Position numbers and translations under genes: made by a program. Of a DNA stretch of 64,000 nucleotides, positions 51,300 to 61,400 are shown in pieces. How positions within the stretch are numbered: the stretch's first letter is position 1; the number at the start of each line of letters is the position of its first letter. Below the pieces are notes generated by a model. It saw only the letters and a list, made by a program, of their open reading frames with translations. It did not search any database and was not told the origin of the DNA. This stretch comes from Aliidiomarina sedimenti (GTDB lineage Bacteria; Pseudomonadota; Gammaproteobacteria; Enterobacterales; Alteromonadaceae): positions 310,001-374,000 of the forward strand of contig NZ_PIPN01000003.1 in the NCBI RefSeq assembly GCF_003986955.1, read 5' to 3'.

Positions 51300-54203
51300 A
51301 TGTCAATATTGTCTTTTTTAGTGGCGAGTAGCGTCACCGTGCAGTTAAACGATACCTACCAACTCGAATTCAGTGAAGCTGTGCGGCTTAATCAGGTACT
51401 GAGCCAGTCGATGCAGCTACTCGGGGCGCAGAACGAGCGGGCACAAGGAGCAACTGGTGCGGTCAACGTATACTGGCCTGCAGCCCGTATTGCGAATACC
51501 AGCGATAGCCATGCTCAGGAGATGAAAGATTCGATTTTAAGTGAGCTGGTGTTACTGCAAAGCTATTGGCGAAGCCGTGGCGCAGAGACTAGAGCTGAAA
51601 GTGCTGCAAAGCTAGCCGCGCAGATCGAGCGTTTAGAGGTTGCCACACAACCCTACGGGCAAATTGACCTGGCGTTAAGCCGTCAGTTTATTGCTCATAA
51701 CCCGTTGTTGCAGGCTGCTTCTTATCAATTGATTTTACCTCAGCGCAGTGATGCTATTTTGATGCTCGGCGCTGTGAGCGAACCTGGTTATGTGTCGTTT
51801 GCAGCGGGTGCTCCGGTAAGCCAGTATTTACATACTGCAAAACAAAACGGGTTGTTGCTGCAAGGGCACGACAACAATCAAGCGGTGGTGGTGCGAGGTG
51901 ACGCCCAACACCAGGTGGATTGGGCCTACTATAACCGTGATGGGTTTGAAGCTCAGCCAGGTGATATTGTTTGGACTCCTCTGCGAGGGTTACCACGCCG
52001 TTTTTCCAACCTGAATGATGATATTGCTGCATTGCTAAAGCATTTTGTGGCTTATAACGCGAATGCTCATGACAGAAACTCTTTTGACAACGATCGAGTG
52101 GCCCGGCCTGGGGTGAGCGAGTTGCTTCAGCCTGAGGCTGCCGTAAGCGAACGACACTGGTCGCGGCTAGATTATCGGCCGAGCCGGACCCACGATGGTG
52201 GAGCTGGTTTATTGCAGACGCCGACGGCGCGGATGTTTGATGAAGGTGAAATCAGTCTGACCTATTCCGATATGGAAGAGTACTACCGTTACTCCGCGAC
52301 GCTGCAAGTATTACCATGGATGGAAGCAACAGGTTTTTACGTTCGCTTCCCCAACCGATTGTATAGCGATGTACCTGATTTTAGCGGAAGCACGATTTTA
52401 ACCGACAAGGGTTTCGACGTGAAATTTCGTCTGTGGCAGGAAAGCTATTGGTTGCCGGAAGTCTCAGTTGGGTTACGTGATTTCGCGGGGACCGGTATTT
52501 TCGATGCGGAATATATAGTGACGAATAAGCGTTTTGGTGCTTTTGATTTCAGCTTAGGAGTGGGCTTTGGCCGTTTAGGTACCCGGGATAATATATCGAA
52601 CCCGCTTTGTGAGCTAAATGATGAGTATTGTCGCCGGCCCGGTGGTTTTAGCGGAGGCGGCGGCTCGTTCGAATATGACAAGTGGTTTAAGGGTAACGCA
52701 GGACTATTTGGTGGCGTCGAATGGCAAAGCCCGTGGCAGCCACTTCGGGTTAAGGTTGAGTACAACAGCAATGATTACTCAGAAGACCGCGCCGGTGTGC
52801 CTATTGAAGCGCAAACTCCTTGGAATATCGGCTTGAATTATCGGGTGACCGACTGGCTGGATGTGCAGGCAAGCTATGAACGTGGCGATACCCTAATGAT
52901 GAATTTCACCCTCAGTACAAACTTTAACACCATGCAGCAGGCGCGGGTTGAACCTCGTAAAGTCGAGCCTGGTGTAGTTGAAGTGGAACGAGTTGAAGAT
53001 GTTGACTGGGGTGAGGTGTCACGTAAATTACGGCGTAACTATGCACTGGCGAACAGCCGTTTTGCGCTGGAAGGCGACAATACCCTGCGGGTGTTCTCAC
53101 GCCCGCGGCGTTACCGCGACTATAATGAGAACCTTGACCGTGCAGCACGTATTCTGGCTGACGAGGTACCTGATAGCATTACCACCTATGACATTGTTGA
53201 CACCCAGTTTTTTGAACCGAGTATCAGTACCCGCATAGATGCTGAAGCATTCAAAGCACGAATTCGTTACCAGGACGAGCAGGGGCCTGAGGAAGTCAAT
53301 GAGTTGTTTGTACGCAGTGATGCAGAAGACTATCCGGAGAACGACGAGGACTGGCTGTATAACCCGGATTTTCGTTTTGGTACTGGCTATGGTGCTAAAC
53401 CGTTCTTCAATCAGGACTTTGGTAGCCCGGAAACCTTCCATGTTTATCAGCTTGGTATTACCGCCTTTGCGCGACGCTGGTTGAATCCGAATCTGGAGTT
53501 ATTTGGAGAGCTTGGTTTTAACATAGCCAATAACTACGACAAGTTTAACTACGTGAGCGATCGTCTGGATGACTTACCGCCAGTGCGTACCGATGTGCGT
53601 CGCTATATACAGAAGGATGTCTGGCTGGATAGCGCTCAGGCTACTTACTATACCCAGTTAACCAATAGTCTGTATGCGATGGCTTACGGTGGTTATATTG
53701 AACGTATGTTTGGTGGCGTAGGCCTGGAAATGGTGTATCGGCCACTCGACCAACCTTGGGCGGTTGGTTTTGATGTTAACCGTGTGCGGCAGCGTAATTA
53801 CACAGGTGGTACTGGCTTCCTAGATTATGAAGTCACTACCGGCTTTGTCAGTCTTTACTACCAGATGCCGTGGCTGGAAGACACCACCATGCAGCTGGAC
53901 TTTGGTCGCTTTCTTGCAGGTGATGACGGGGTCAACGTAACTTTCATGAAACGCTTTGAGAGTGGGGTAACGGCTGGCGCCTTTGCCGCCTTTACTGATG
54001 TGTCGTCTGAGGAATACGGGGAAGGCAGCTTTACTAAAGGCTTCTTTATTAATATTCCGTTTGACCTGATGTCAGTGCGGCCAACCCGCCAACGCGTGGG
54101 TATGACCTGGATACCGTTAGCCAGAAATGGTGGACGCCAGCTAATGCGCCGTGCGCGCCTGTACGACTCGCTTGATGAACGCTCGCCGTTCTGGAACCGC
54201 TAA
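51300..54203 (+). CDS. GfcC-YjbH fusion outer-membrane protein
   Basis: The 967-residue product joins two proteins that are separate in E. coli. Residues about 15-255 match GfcC/YjbG-type capsule biosynthesis proteins (a segment LNQVLSQSMQLLG, then a SLBB-like AILMLGAVSEPGYVSF and DIVWTPLRGLPRRFSNLN). From about 280 onward it matches YjbH/GfcD: RPSRTHDGGAGLLQTPTARM, EGEISLTYSDMEEYYRYSATLQ, and long alternating strands ending FINIPFDLMSVRPTR. YjbH is an outer-membrane beta-barrel. The N-terminus MSILSFLVASSV is a short hydrophobic start and may be an atypical signal. The fusion implies that GfcC and YjbH work together in the periplasm and outer membrane. Confidence 0.88.
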   Translation: MSILSFLVASSVTVQLNDTYQLEFSEAVRLNQVLSQSMQLLGAQNERAQGATGAVNVYWPAARIANTSDSHAQEMKDSILSELVLLQSYWRSRGAETRAESAAKLAAQIERLEVATQPYGQIDLALSRQFIAHNPLLQAASYQLILPQRSDAILMLGAVSEPGYVSFAAGAPVSQYLHTAKQNGLLLQGHDNNQAVVVRGDAQHQVDWAYYNRDGFEAQPGDIVWTPLRGLPRRFSNLNDDIAALLKHFVAYNANAHDRNSFDNDRVARPGVSELLQPEAAVSERHWSRLDYRPSRTHDGGAGLLQTPTARMFDEGEISLTYSDMEEYYRYSATLQVLPWMEATGFYVRFPNRLYSDVPDFSGSTILTDKGFDVKFRLWQESYWLPEVSVGLRDFAGTGIFDAEYIVTNKRFGAFDFSLGVGFGRLGTRDNISNPLCELNDEYCRRPGGFSGGGGSFEYDKWFKGNAGLFGGVEWQSPWQPLRVKVEYNSNDYSEDRAGVPIEAQTPWNIGLNYRVTDWLDVQASYERGDTLMMNFTLSTNFNTMQQARVEPRKVEPGVVEVERVEDVDWGEVSRKLRRNYALANSRFALEGDNTLRVFSRPRRYRDYNENLDRAARILADEVPDSITTYDIVDTQFFEPSISTRIDAEAFKARIRYQDEQGPEEVNELFVRSDAEDYPENDEDWLYNPDFRFGTGYGAKPFFNQDFGSPETFHVYQLGITAFARRWLNPNLELFGELGFNIANNYDKFNYVSDRLDDLPPVRTDVRRYIQKDVWLDSAQATYYTQLTNSLYAMAYGGYIERMFGGVGLEMVYRPLDQPWAVGFDVNRVRQRNYTGGTGFLDYEVTTGFVSLYYQMPWLEDTTMQLDFGRFLAGDDGVNVTFMKRFESGVTAGAFAAFTDVSSEEYGEGSFTKGFFINIPFDLMSVRPTRQRVGMTWIPLARNGGRQLMRRARLYDSLDERSPFWNR

Positions 54204-54211
54204 CCTCCCGC

Positions 54212-54246
54212 ATTCAACGATCGAGCGCGGGGCTTGAACATTGAAT
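54212..54246. repeat. Palindromic repeat site G, first unit
   Basis: One 35-bp unit with GCGGG centre begins eight bases after the gfcC-yjbH stop. A 10-nt linker TGAGGCAGGC and then ATTCAAT (54257-54263) follow, looking like the start of a second unit that is cut off by the terminator hairpin at 54265. Confidence 0.9.
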
Positions 54247-54264
54247 TGAGGCAGGCATTCAATT

Positions 54265-54301
54265 AAAAACCCGCTTCAGCCCAGGCTGAAGCGGGTTTTT
54301 T
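54265..54301 (+). terminator. Strong intrinsic terminator at the end of the polysaccharide locus
   Basis: AAAAACCCGCTTCAGCC pairs with GGCTGAAGCGGGTTTTTT with a minimal loop, giving a stem of about 16 bp ending in a T run. It closes transcription of the long locus that begins at the JUMPstart element. Confidence 0.95.
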
Positions 54302-54316
54302 GTATCTGGAGATAGG

Positions 54317-54351
54317 ATTCAACGATCAAGCCCCGCGCTTGAATCTTGAAT
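54317..54351. repeat. Palindromic repeat site G, second unit
   Basis: A 35-bp unit with CCCGC centre lies between the terminator of the polysaccharide locus and the terminator of the convergent metalloprotease gene. Its right arm carries one substitution (TCTTGAAT instead of TGTTGAAT). Confidence 0.88.
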
Positions 54352-54402
54352 CTGTACGCGTCACTTATTATTCGATGTATAGGCGGTGCGTTGAAGCAAA
54401 AA

Positions 54403-54432
54403 AAAGCCCCTGGTAGCAGTACCAGGGGCTTT
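54403..54432 (-). terminator. Intrinsic terminator of the metalloprotease gene
   Basis: AAAGCCCCTGGTA and TACCAGGGGCTTT form a 13-bp stem around GCAG. Read on the minus strand the stem is followed by a run of T (the plus-strand A run at 54398-54405), placing it 44 bases after the stop of the gene ending at 54476. It may also act weakly on the plus strand. Confidence 0.9.
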
Positions 54433-54475
54433 CTGTTATTTCGACTAACGTTATGTCAGGTCTTTAAGCTAACTA

Positions 54476-57400
54476 CTACAGCTGAACCCGCAGTACTTCT
54501 TTCCCTTGATACAGGACCTGAACGTCGCGGATGTCATAGGCTGGCAGACGCACGTTGAAGTAACCGTTGGTTTGGCTGTCGTTTTCAGACGTTTGCTCGA
54601 TGGCAAAGTTGCGCTCGAATGTCTGGCCGTTGCTGTCGGTGGCGATCATTACGAAAGGTCCGTAGTTTTCACGACCGGCTGGCTGGCTCAGTTCAGAGTG
54701 ACTGAGTACCCGGCTGTTGCCGTTCACCTGGTCAATGACACCACTGACGTAGGTGCTGTAGGTTGGTTGCGATAAAACTGTGCTATCGAACGCCTGCGCT
54801 GCGGTGAACGGTTGTGGTGCATTGATTGCCAGGTAATCTTGTGCTTTCTCGTAGACCCAGTCTGAGATTAAGCGAGGCGAGCAATAGCTCATGAGATCTT
54901 TGGCGAGGTCTGGGGTGTAGAGTTGACTATGGTCATAATTAATGAAAATACTACCCATCTGGTCTGTCGGGTAGGGGTAATTCATCTCAATCTGTTCAGG
55001 GCTACCACAGTCAATGTGACCCAGGCTAAAGTTGTGGCCTAGTTCATGAGCAAAGGTGTTAAGATTTGAATCCCAACTAACACCAACCAGCCCGGAAATG
55101 AAGGCTACGCCTGAAGCATTTTTATTATTCAGGGCTTCGATATCAAAAAAACCGTGATAATAGTGCTGAGCGCCTTCCTGAGTGTGAAGATCACGCAAGT
55201 TGTAGAGTATATCCAGGATAGCGATATCGCCGCCGGCGTCTGAAACGATAACCGGGCTACGGCGTTCAATTTCCACTTCGCCGACCGGCCAGTATGTCTT
55301 TATGGTTTCAGCCAGTTCTTCGTCAGACGGGATAGTTGGAGCGACTCCGTTTACAACCATTGGTACGATAGTGATGGAGAGAGTCGTCGGGTCGGCAAAG
55401 GCCGGTTCAGCTGTATAAATCAGGTCACCGTCGAGAGTAAAATCGATTTCCAGGCCTTCTTCCATAAATTGGGCCGGGATTATCAGTTGATAACCAGAAC
55501 CTCCGTCTTCATAAACAGGCTCGGCAGGAATTGATGCAGGTGTTGTGAAATTACCATTTGCAACAGGTGAACCATTCAGGCGTAGCTCTGCAGTCATAGG
55601 AAGCGCAGTCGGTTCGCCATCGGCAATCACGTGAGCCCGCAGCATAGCGCTGCGACCAGGCACCAGATATGGGTTAGTTTTAAAGACGGTCTGTCCCCAC
55701 TCAACGGCGGCCAGGCGCAATTGCGTGCTGTCGTTCGTACTAACTACTTCCTTGGTAAGACCAACTTTTATCGGATCAGGAAATAGCCCGTCATTGAGGT
55801 ACATATCGACCGTCTGCACGTCAAAGTCGACAGTCATGGTTTCATTACCAATCGTACCGCAAGTCGGTATCTCAGCATCAGCAATACGCGGTTGCTGCTT
55901 GTGCAGATTGTAGTGAAGCTCGCACGAGACATCACCGTGATTATCGAAAAGCATCCAATCTACGCTAAGCTGGTCGGCATTGAGGGTGGCATTGAAAAGA
56001 TCACCGAGATTATTATAGTAATCATCAGGAAGCGGACACATGTCCCAATTTGAACGGCTACCGATATTGGTATGAACACCGAAGCCTTCCAGATTATTTT
56101 TGGCGTTCTGAGTTACCGGTTGCTCGAGACTGGCACAGCCACTTACGCTAAAACTCGCTTCAGGCCGGTGGACGAGCCCTGAATCCAGTGCCGGGCGAAT
56201 ATCAAGAACGCCTGTATTGCTTAAGTTTAGCGTAGTCAGATGGCTATACGTATGCATGAAATCGATACGCTCAAGGCCCCGGCTGTTGCTTAAATTCAGG
56301 GTTCTAAGCTCAGACAGCGGACTAAGGGCGCTCTCGTAATCGCTCTGCGATGCTTCAAAAAAGGTTAATTCCAGATGTTGCAGTGGCATCGCTTTGAGCG
56401 GCTCGAGATCTGCCGGGCCGCTGTACTGAATTTTCTCGACTTTAAGTGTAGTCAACGGCAGCGTAGCTAAAGGAGCCAGGTCTGCTGCCAGGGTGCGGAA
56501 CGAGAGTGAGGTCAGGTCGAGGGCCGCCTGAATACCATCCAGGTCAAGCACTACGGCGGGGCTGTTAAGCAGATCGACAGATTCTACTGAAGCGACCATT
56601 GCTGCGGTCATATGCTCTTCTGGTTCAATGCTCAGCGCGTTGCGGAACGCTCTCACCATGTGGTTGCTGGCAAAACTATGCTCGTCTGCAGCAAGAAACA
56701 GGGCAGAGAAGTGACAGTTGTCGAAGACGGTAATGGTGACTGAATTTCCGTCCCGTTCGAAATCGCAACTTGCTGAAGACGGCTGGAAGCGAACAAGCTC
56801 ACGGCCCTCGCCAAATGCTTCAAGGTTAACCGTGACCTTTTCGCCGTAGCTGAACGCGTCTGTGCTGCGGTAGTTGCCGTCAAGCTTAGCCCGGCCGTTG
56901 ACGATGTCTGCACTGATTTCGTAGCCGGCAGAGGACCCTGGAGGCGTAATAGTAAGAACCAGATTACAGTCCTTTAAGATAGGTGCCGTGGTCAGGGTAA
57001 AGTTAATGTTATTCTGTTCGGTTGCCGTATCAATCTTGCAACCTGAGCTGCTGTTCAGGGTCCAGCCAGGACCTGGCATGGTTAATTCGAAGGTTTGTTC
57101 TTTGTTGTAGTCAACGGTTACTGACTCGGGGCTGATAGTGGGCATATTATCAGCGCTGACCTGATGGTCTCCGAAGTCAAATTCTGTGGTCAGTTCAAGG
57201 GTTCGGGTCTCGAATGATGCCGTGACCTGACAGTCAGCGTTTACTTCCGCGATGTTATAGGTGCCGCCGCTTAACTGGCCGTTACACCCTGAAACCTGGG
57301 CAATTTGATAGCCGGTCAACGGGTCGATAGTAAAGCTGGTGGACTCACCCGCGTTAACGGTTCGTTGTTCGGGTGAGATTGAGCCACCCTGGCCTGCAGA

Positions 57401-57520
57401 GGTTGTGACGGTGTAACTGGTGGAACCACCATCATCGTCTCCACCGCCGCCGCAAGCGACGAGGGTAAGGGCCAGCGTCGAAGCCAGTATGGCTCCCAGT
57501 AAAGGTTTAGTTGTGTACAT
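54476..57520 (-). CDS. Lipoprotein zinc metalloprotease with leucine-rich repeats (copy 1)
   Basis: From ATG 57520, 10 bases after the upstream stop, the product is 1014 residues with lipobox LVAC and a Gly/Asp-rich linker. N-terminal region: YTVTTSAGQGGSISPEQRTV, a bacterial (InlB B-like) repeat module. Middle: leucine-rich repeat-like LRTLNLSNSRGLERIDF and LTTLNLSNTGVLDIRP. C-terminal third: zinc site HELGHNFSLGH (His near residue 825) with a Met-turn-like DLMSYC, the metzincin pattern (M66/M12-like). A longer frame from 57619 would overlap the lipoprotein gene and lacks a signal sequence. It is probably a surface protease acting on host or environmental proteins. Closely related to copy 2. 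Confidence 0.86.
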   Translation of the reverse strand: MYTTKPLLGAILASTLALTLVACGGGGDDDGGSTSYTVTTSAGQGGSISPEQRTVNAGESTSFTIDPLTGYQIAQVSGCNGQLSGGTYNIAEVNADCQVTASFETRTLELTTEFDFGDHQVSADNMPTISPESVTVDYNKEQTFELTMPGPGWTLNSSSGCKIDTATEQNNINFTLTTAPILKDCNLVLTITPPGSSAGYEISADIVNGRAKLDGNYRSTDAFSYGEKVTVNLEAFGEGRELVRFQPSSASCDFERDGNSVTITVFDNCHFSALFLAADEHSFASNHMVRAFRNALSIEPEEHMTAAMVASVESVDLLNSPAVVLDLDGIQAALDLTSLSFRTLAADLAPLATLPLTTLKVEKIQYSGPADLEPLKAMPLQHLELTFFEASQSDYESALSPLSELRTLNLSNSRGLERIDFMHTYSHLTTLNLSNTGVLDIRPALDSGLVHRPEASFSVSGCASLEQPVTQNAKNNLEGFGVHTNIGSRSNWDMCPLPDDYYNNLGDLFNATLNADQLSVDWMLFDNHGDVSCELHYNLHKQQPRIADAEIPTCGTIGNETMTVDFDVQTVDMYLNDGLFPDPIKVGLTKEVVSTNDSTQLRLAAVEWGQTVFKTNPYLVPGRSAMLRAHVIADGEPTALPMTAELRLNGSPVANGNFTTPASIPAEPVYEDGGSGYQLIIPAQFMEEGLEIDFTLDGDLIYTAEPAFADPTTLSITIVPMVVNGVAPTIPSDEELAETIKTYWPVGEVEIERRSPVIVSDAGGDIAILDILYNLRDLHTQEGAQHYYHGFFDIEALNNKNASGVAFISGLVGVSWDSNLNTFAHELGHNFSLGHIDCGSPEQIEMNYPYPTDQMGSIFINYDHSQLYTPDLAKDLMSYCSPRLISDWVYEKAQDYLAINAPQPFTAAQAFDSTVLSQPTYSTYVSGVIDQVNGNSRVLSHSELSQPAGRENYGPFVMIATDSNGQTFERNFAIEQTSENDSQTNGYFNVRLPAYDIRDVQVLYQGKEVLRVQL

Positions 57521-57530
57521 AAGGTCTCGC

Positions 57531-58226
57531 TTAGCGGTTAGATTTGAGCTGTACTGCAAACACAGGGTTGCGAAGGTTAATTCGCAGTTGTGCGTGGTTT
57601 TCTTCGATAGGATCGACACATAACGGGCTGGAGGTGGATTGCTGCTGTAATTGCAGTCGACCCTGCTCGCTGACGGTCAGTAGTGAGGCCTGTTCAAAAA
57701 GCTGATCAGGCCAGGTTAAACAAAGCTGGTTTTGTGCGCTGTGCACGGGGGTTGACTCAGTTGTGAGTTTCACCGTCGGCAGCCATTGCCCAATTGCAGG
57801 GAGTGGATGCTCGTTTTCGATGATCTGCAGCTGGGTGTCGTTTTTATATAGGGTGAGCTGGCGAACTGGTAAGTCAGCCTGTGCGACCGCCAGGGTAAAA
57901 TGCGACGGGCCTGTTGCCACCTCGTTGACAGTGACTGGCTGCCGTTCAGTGGCGTCATTAATTCGCACCCAGTACTCGTTATTACCACTATTTGAGCCAC
58001 TCTCAGTCGCTGCTTGCGATGATTCCAGTAATGGAGTGGCAAGATGCAAGTCCCATTGGTCAGGTGGATTAAAAACGCCACTGATCTGAATGCCGTTGGC
58101 TTCGTGTACAGGCGCGAAATCGCTGCTCTGGTCGGTCGCTTCGGTTGGGCTTGAATGAGTACAGGCAGTTAGCACGGCGGTTAACGCACATGCAAGGATC
58201 GGTTTAAGAGTCGATTGTGTAGGCAT
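57531..58226 (-). CDS. Small lipoprotein of the metalloprotease cassette (copy 1)
   Basis: The 231-residue product has a lipoprotein signal (lipobox LTAC, Cys near residue 22), then a mainly beta-rich region with ISGVFNPPDQWDLHLATPLL and NEYWVRINDATERQPV, and a basic end LRINLRNPVFAVQLKSNR. I do not recognise the family. It is immediately upstream of a metalloprotease gene, and the same pair recurs at 58462-62182. A chaperone, inhibitor or surface partner of the protease is a possible role (inference). Confidence 0.8.
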   Translation of the reverse strand: MPTQSTLKPILACALTAVLTACTHSSPTEATDQSSDFAPVHEANGIQISGVFNPPDQWDLHLATPLLESSQAATESGSNSGNNEYWVRINDATERQPVTVNEVATGPSHFTLAVAQADLPVRQLTLYKNDTQLQIIENEHPLPAIGQWLPTVKLTTESTPVHSAQNQLCLTWPDQLFEQASLLTVSEQGRLQLQQQSTSSPLCVDPIEENHAQLRINLRNPVFAVQLKSNR

Positions 58227-58379
58227 GAATTAATTCCATTTAATTTAGGCTCAGATAATAACCAAATGCCACCCATAAAAGAATAGTTCTTATGCTATAG
58301 CTCGTAGCCCGCTAGGATTATGGACAACTAGTAGGTTTCGCAGTGAAATGTAAATTTTGTGTTAATGTTCGGGTGCTGA

Positions 58380-58447
58380 ATTCAACATTCAAGCCCCGCG
58401 CTCGATCGTTGAATTCAACATTCAAGCGCGGGGCTTGAATGTTGAAT
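58380..58447. repeat. Palindromic repeat site H (two abutting inverted units)
   Basis: Units at 58380-58414 (centre CCCGC) and 58413-58447 (centre GCGGG) overlap by two bases, forming a head-to-head pair without the 11-nt linker. The site begins 14 bases downstream of the copy 2 metalloprotease stop (minus strand) and lies upstream of copy 1, separating the two cassettes. Confidence 0.92.
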
Positions 58448-58461
58448 TTGTCGGTGGGAGG

Positions 58462-61400
58462 CTACAGCTGGACGCGGAGTACTTCTTTGCCCTGATAAAG
58501 GATCTGAACGTCGCGAATGTCGTACGCTGGCAGACGGACGTTGAAGTAGCCGTTGGTCTCGCTGGTGCTTTCAGAGATTTGCTCGATAGCGAAGTTGCGC
58601 TCGATTTTCTGGCCATTGCTGTCGGTGGCGATCATCAGGAAAGGTCCATAGTTTTCGCGACCGGCAGCCTGGTTCAGCTCGAAGTGGCTGAGAATGCGGC
58701 TGTTGCCCTCTACCTGATCAATCACACCACTGATGTAGGTGCTGTAGGTGGGTTGCGACAGGACTGTCGCATCGAATGCCTTAGCTGCATTAAATGGGCG
58801 CGGCGGGTTGGCAGTCAGATGGTCCTGGGCTTTTTCGTAAACCCAGTCTGAGGTAAAGCTGGGGTCACAGTAGCTCATCACATCGGCGCGTTGCTCGCTG
58901 CCATAAATTTCAGAAAAGTCATGGTTAACGCCAATGCTGCCCATGAATTCAGGTGCGTAAGGGTACTGAACCTCAACGCTGGTTGGTCCGCCGCAATCAA
59001 TGTGGCCAACGCTGAAATTGTGGCCAAGTTCATGGGCAAATGTCCCCTCTACACCGTAGGGTGAATCCCAGGTGACACCTACCCGGCCAGGACGGAAGGC
59101 AACACCTGCAGCGTCTCTGGTATCCAGCGCGTCGATATTAAAGAAACCGTGGTAATAATGCTGAGCACCTTCCTGGGCGTGCAGATCGCGTAACATGTAC
59201 AGCAAGTCGCGCGCGCCGATTAAGCTATTTGAATCTTCTACTTCAAACTGGCTGCGGCGTTCAATCACGACCTCTCCGATCGGCCAGTATTCTTTGATGG
59301 TGCGCGCAAGCTCTTCATTGGAGGGGATGTCCGGAACCACTCCGTCGACAACCATAGGTACTACGGTCAGATAGAGGGTGTTGGGATCGGCAAAGGTTGG
59401 CTCGACGGTATAGATCGGGGCGCCGTCCATGCTGATATCGATTTCGAGGCCCTGCTGCATGAACTCTGCCGGTATTTGCAGTTGATAGCTGCCGTCCAGT
59501 GAATCAAATACGGGGGCGGCAGGAATTTCGGCAGGTTGATCGAAGTCCTGGTTATCAGACGTGCCACCTAAGCGTAAGGAGGCGCTGACTACTGGCAGGG
59601 TCGCGCTGCTATCGGCAATCACGTGGGCGCGCAACAAGGCACTGCGGCCAGGCACAAGGTAGGGATTGGCTTTAAATGTGGTTTGTCCCCAGTCCACAGC
59701 GGCTAAACGCAACTGGGTGCTGTCGTTGGTACTGTCCACCTGCGTAGAAGCGAGCTTTACTGGGACAGGAAAGAGTCCGTCATTGATATAGAGGTCTACT
59801 TGTTGCACGTCGAGATCGACGGTCAGTGTCTCGGAGCCTGTTACACCGCATGGGGTGATTTCGGCATCCATGACACGCGGCTGCTGCGCATGCAGGTTGT
59901 AATAGACCGCGCATGAGACAACGTCGTCGGCATCAGAAGTCCAGTCCAGGCTAAGCTGATCGGTGTTGAGATCAGCGGTCAGGGTGCCGCTATAGTAGTC
60001 GCTGGCATCCGGGCACAGGCTCAGATTTGAATTACTACCCACAGACGTACTAACGCCGTCTGTCTCAAGTTCGTCGATGACGTCCTGGGTGACCGGCTGT
60101 TCGAGGCTGGCACAGCCATTGACGGTAAAATGGGCAGTCCCCGGGTGGAGGGGCAGGCCTGACTGCAGCACTGGCCGAATATCAACCACGCCGCTCTGGC
60201 TAAGCGTTAATGTTTCCAGCTCGGACAGGTGTTCAACGAAATCGATCTTCTGGAGGCCTCGGTTACTGCTTAAATTAAGGGACCTAAGGTCGCTTAACCC
60301 ACTTAGCAGATCGTAGTCCTGCTGGGTTGCTTCGAAAAAGGTCAGCTGCAGATGGCGCAGCGGCATAGTTTTAAGCGGCTCGAGACTGAGTGGACCGTTG
60401 TATTCAACTTTCTCAACTTTAAGTGTTGTCAGCGGGAGCGCGGTTAAAGGAGCAAGGTCCGCCTGGACGGTGCGAAAAGCGAGCGAGGTCAGGCTCTGGG
60501 CTGCCTGGATACCGTCGAGGTTGAGTACCACCGATTCATCGGTAAAGAGGTCAACAGAGTCTACTGCCGCTACCAGTGCTTCAGTCAGGTGATCCTCTGG
60601 TGCGAGATCCTGCGCATCGCGGAACGCTCTTAGTAGAGAATTGCTGGCGAAGTTGTGCTCGCCTTCGGCGAGGAAAAGAGCGGAAAAGTGGCAATTCCCA
60701 AGAACCGTAATGGTGACTGAGGTGCCGTCCTGCTGGAACTCGCAGTTCGTTGCCGAGGGGGTGAAACGGATCAGGTCGCGCTCGCCGACTGGCTGCAGGT
60801 CGATCTGAACTTGTTCACCATAGCTGAAGGAGTCGCTGGGGCGTTCAGGCCCCTCGAGATAAGCGTTTCCGTTAGCGATGTCGGCACTGATTTCGTAGCC
60901 CTTATTCGGATCCGGTGGTGTGATATCAAGTTCAAGCGTACAGGATCGTAAAATGGGTCTGGTGGTAATGCTGATGTTGGTGCCGGCCTGGATCCGGAAC
61001 ATGCTGACGGGACAGCCTGTGGCGGTGTTGAAGGTCCATTTGTCATCGGGCAGGCGAAGTTCAAAGGTTTGTTGCTGGTTGTAAAGAACGTCGACTGACT
61101 CGGGATCGATGGTCGGCAGCATGGCTTCGTTCGGCTGCTGGTCGCCGAAGTTAAACTCTGTGGTCACTGCATACGTCTGGATTTCGAAGGACGCGTTGAC
61201 CTGGCAGTCCTGAGTTACTTCCGCTATTTCATAGTTGCGACCGCTTAACTGGCCGTTGCAACCGCTGACCTGGTTAATCCGGTAACCGCTAAGCGGATTG
61301 ATACTGAAGGTGGTTGACTGACCGGCGTTTACGGTTCTCTGTGCGGGGGAAATAGCACCGCCTTCGCCAGCAGAGGTAGTGACGGTATAGCTGGTGGAAT

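Noticed and set aside
57521-57619. Longer N-terminus for the copy 1 metalloprotease (and the same at 61477-61572 for copy 2)
   Set aside because: It overlaps the upstream lipoprotein gene and would place the lipoprotein signal internally; starts at 57520 and 61476 give clean lipoboxes.
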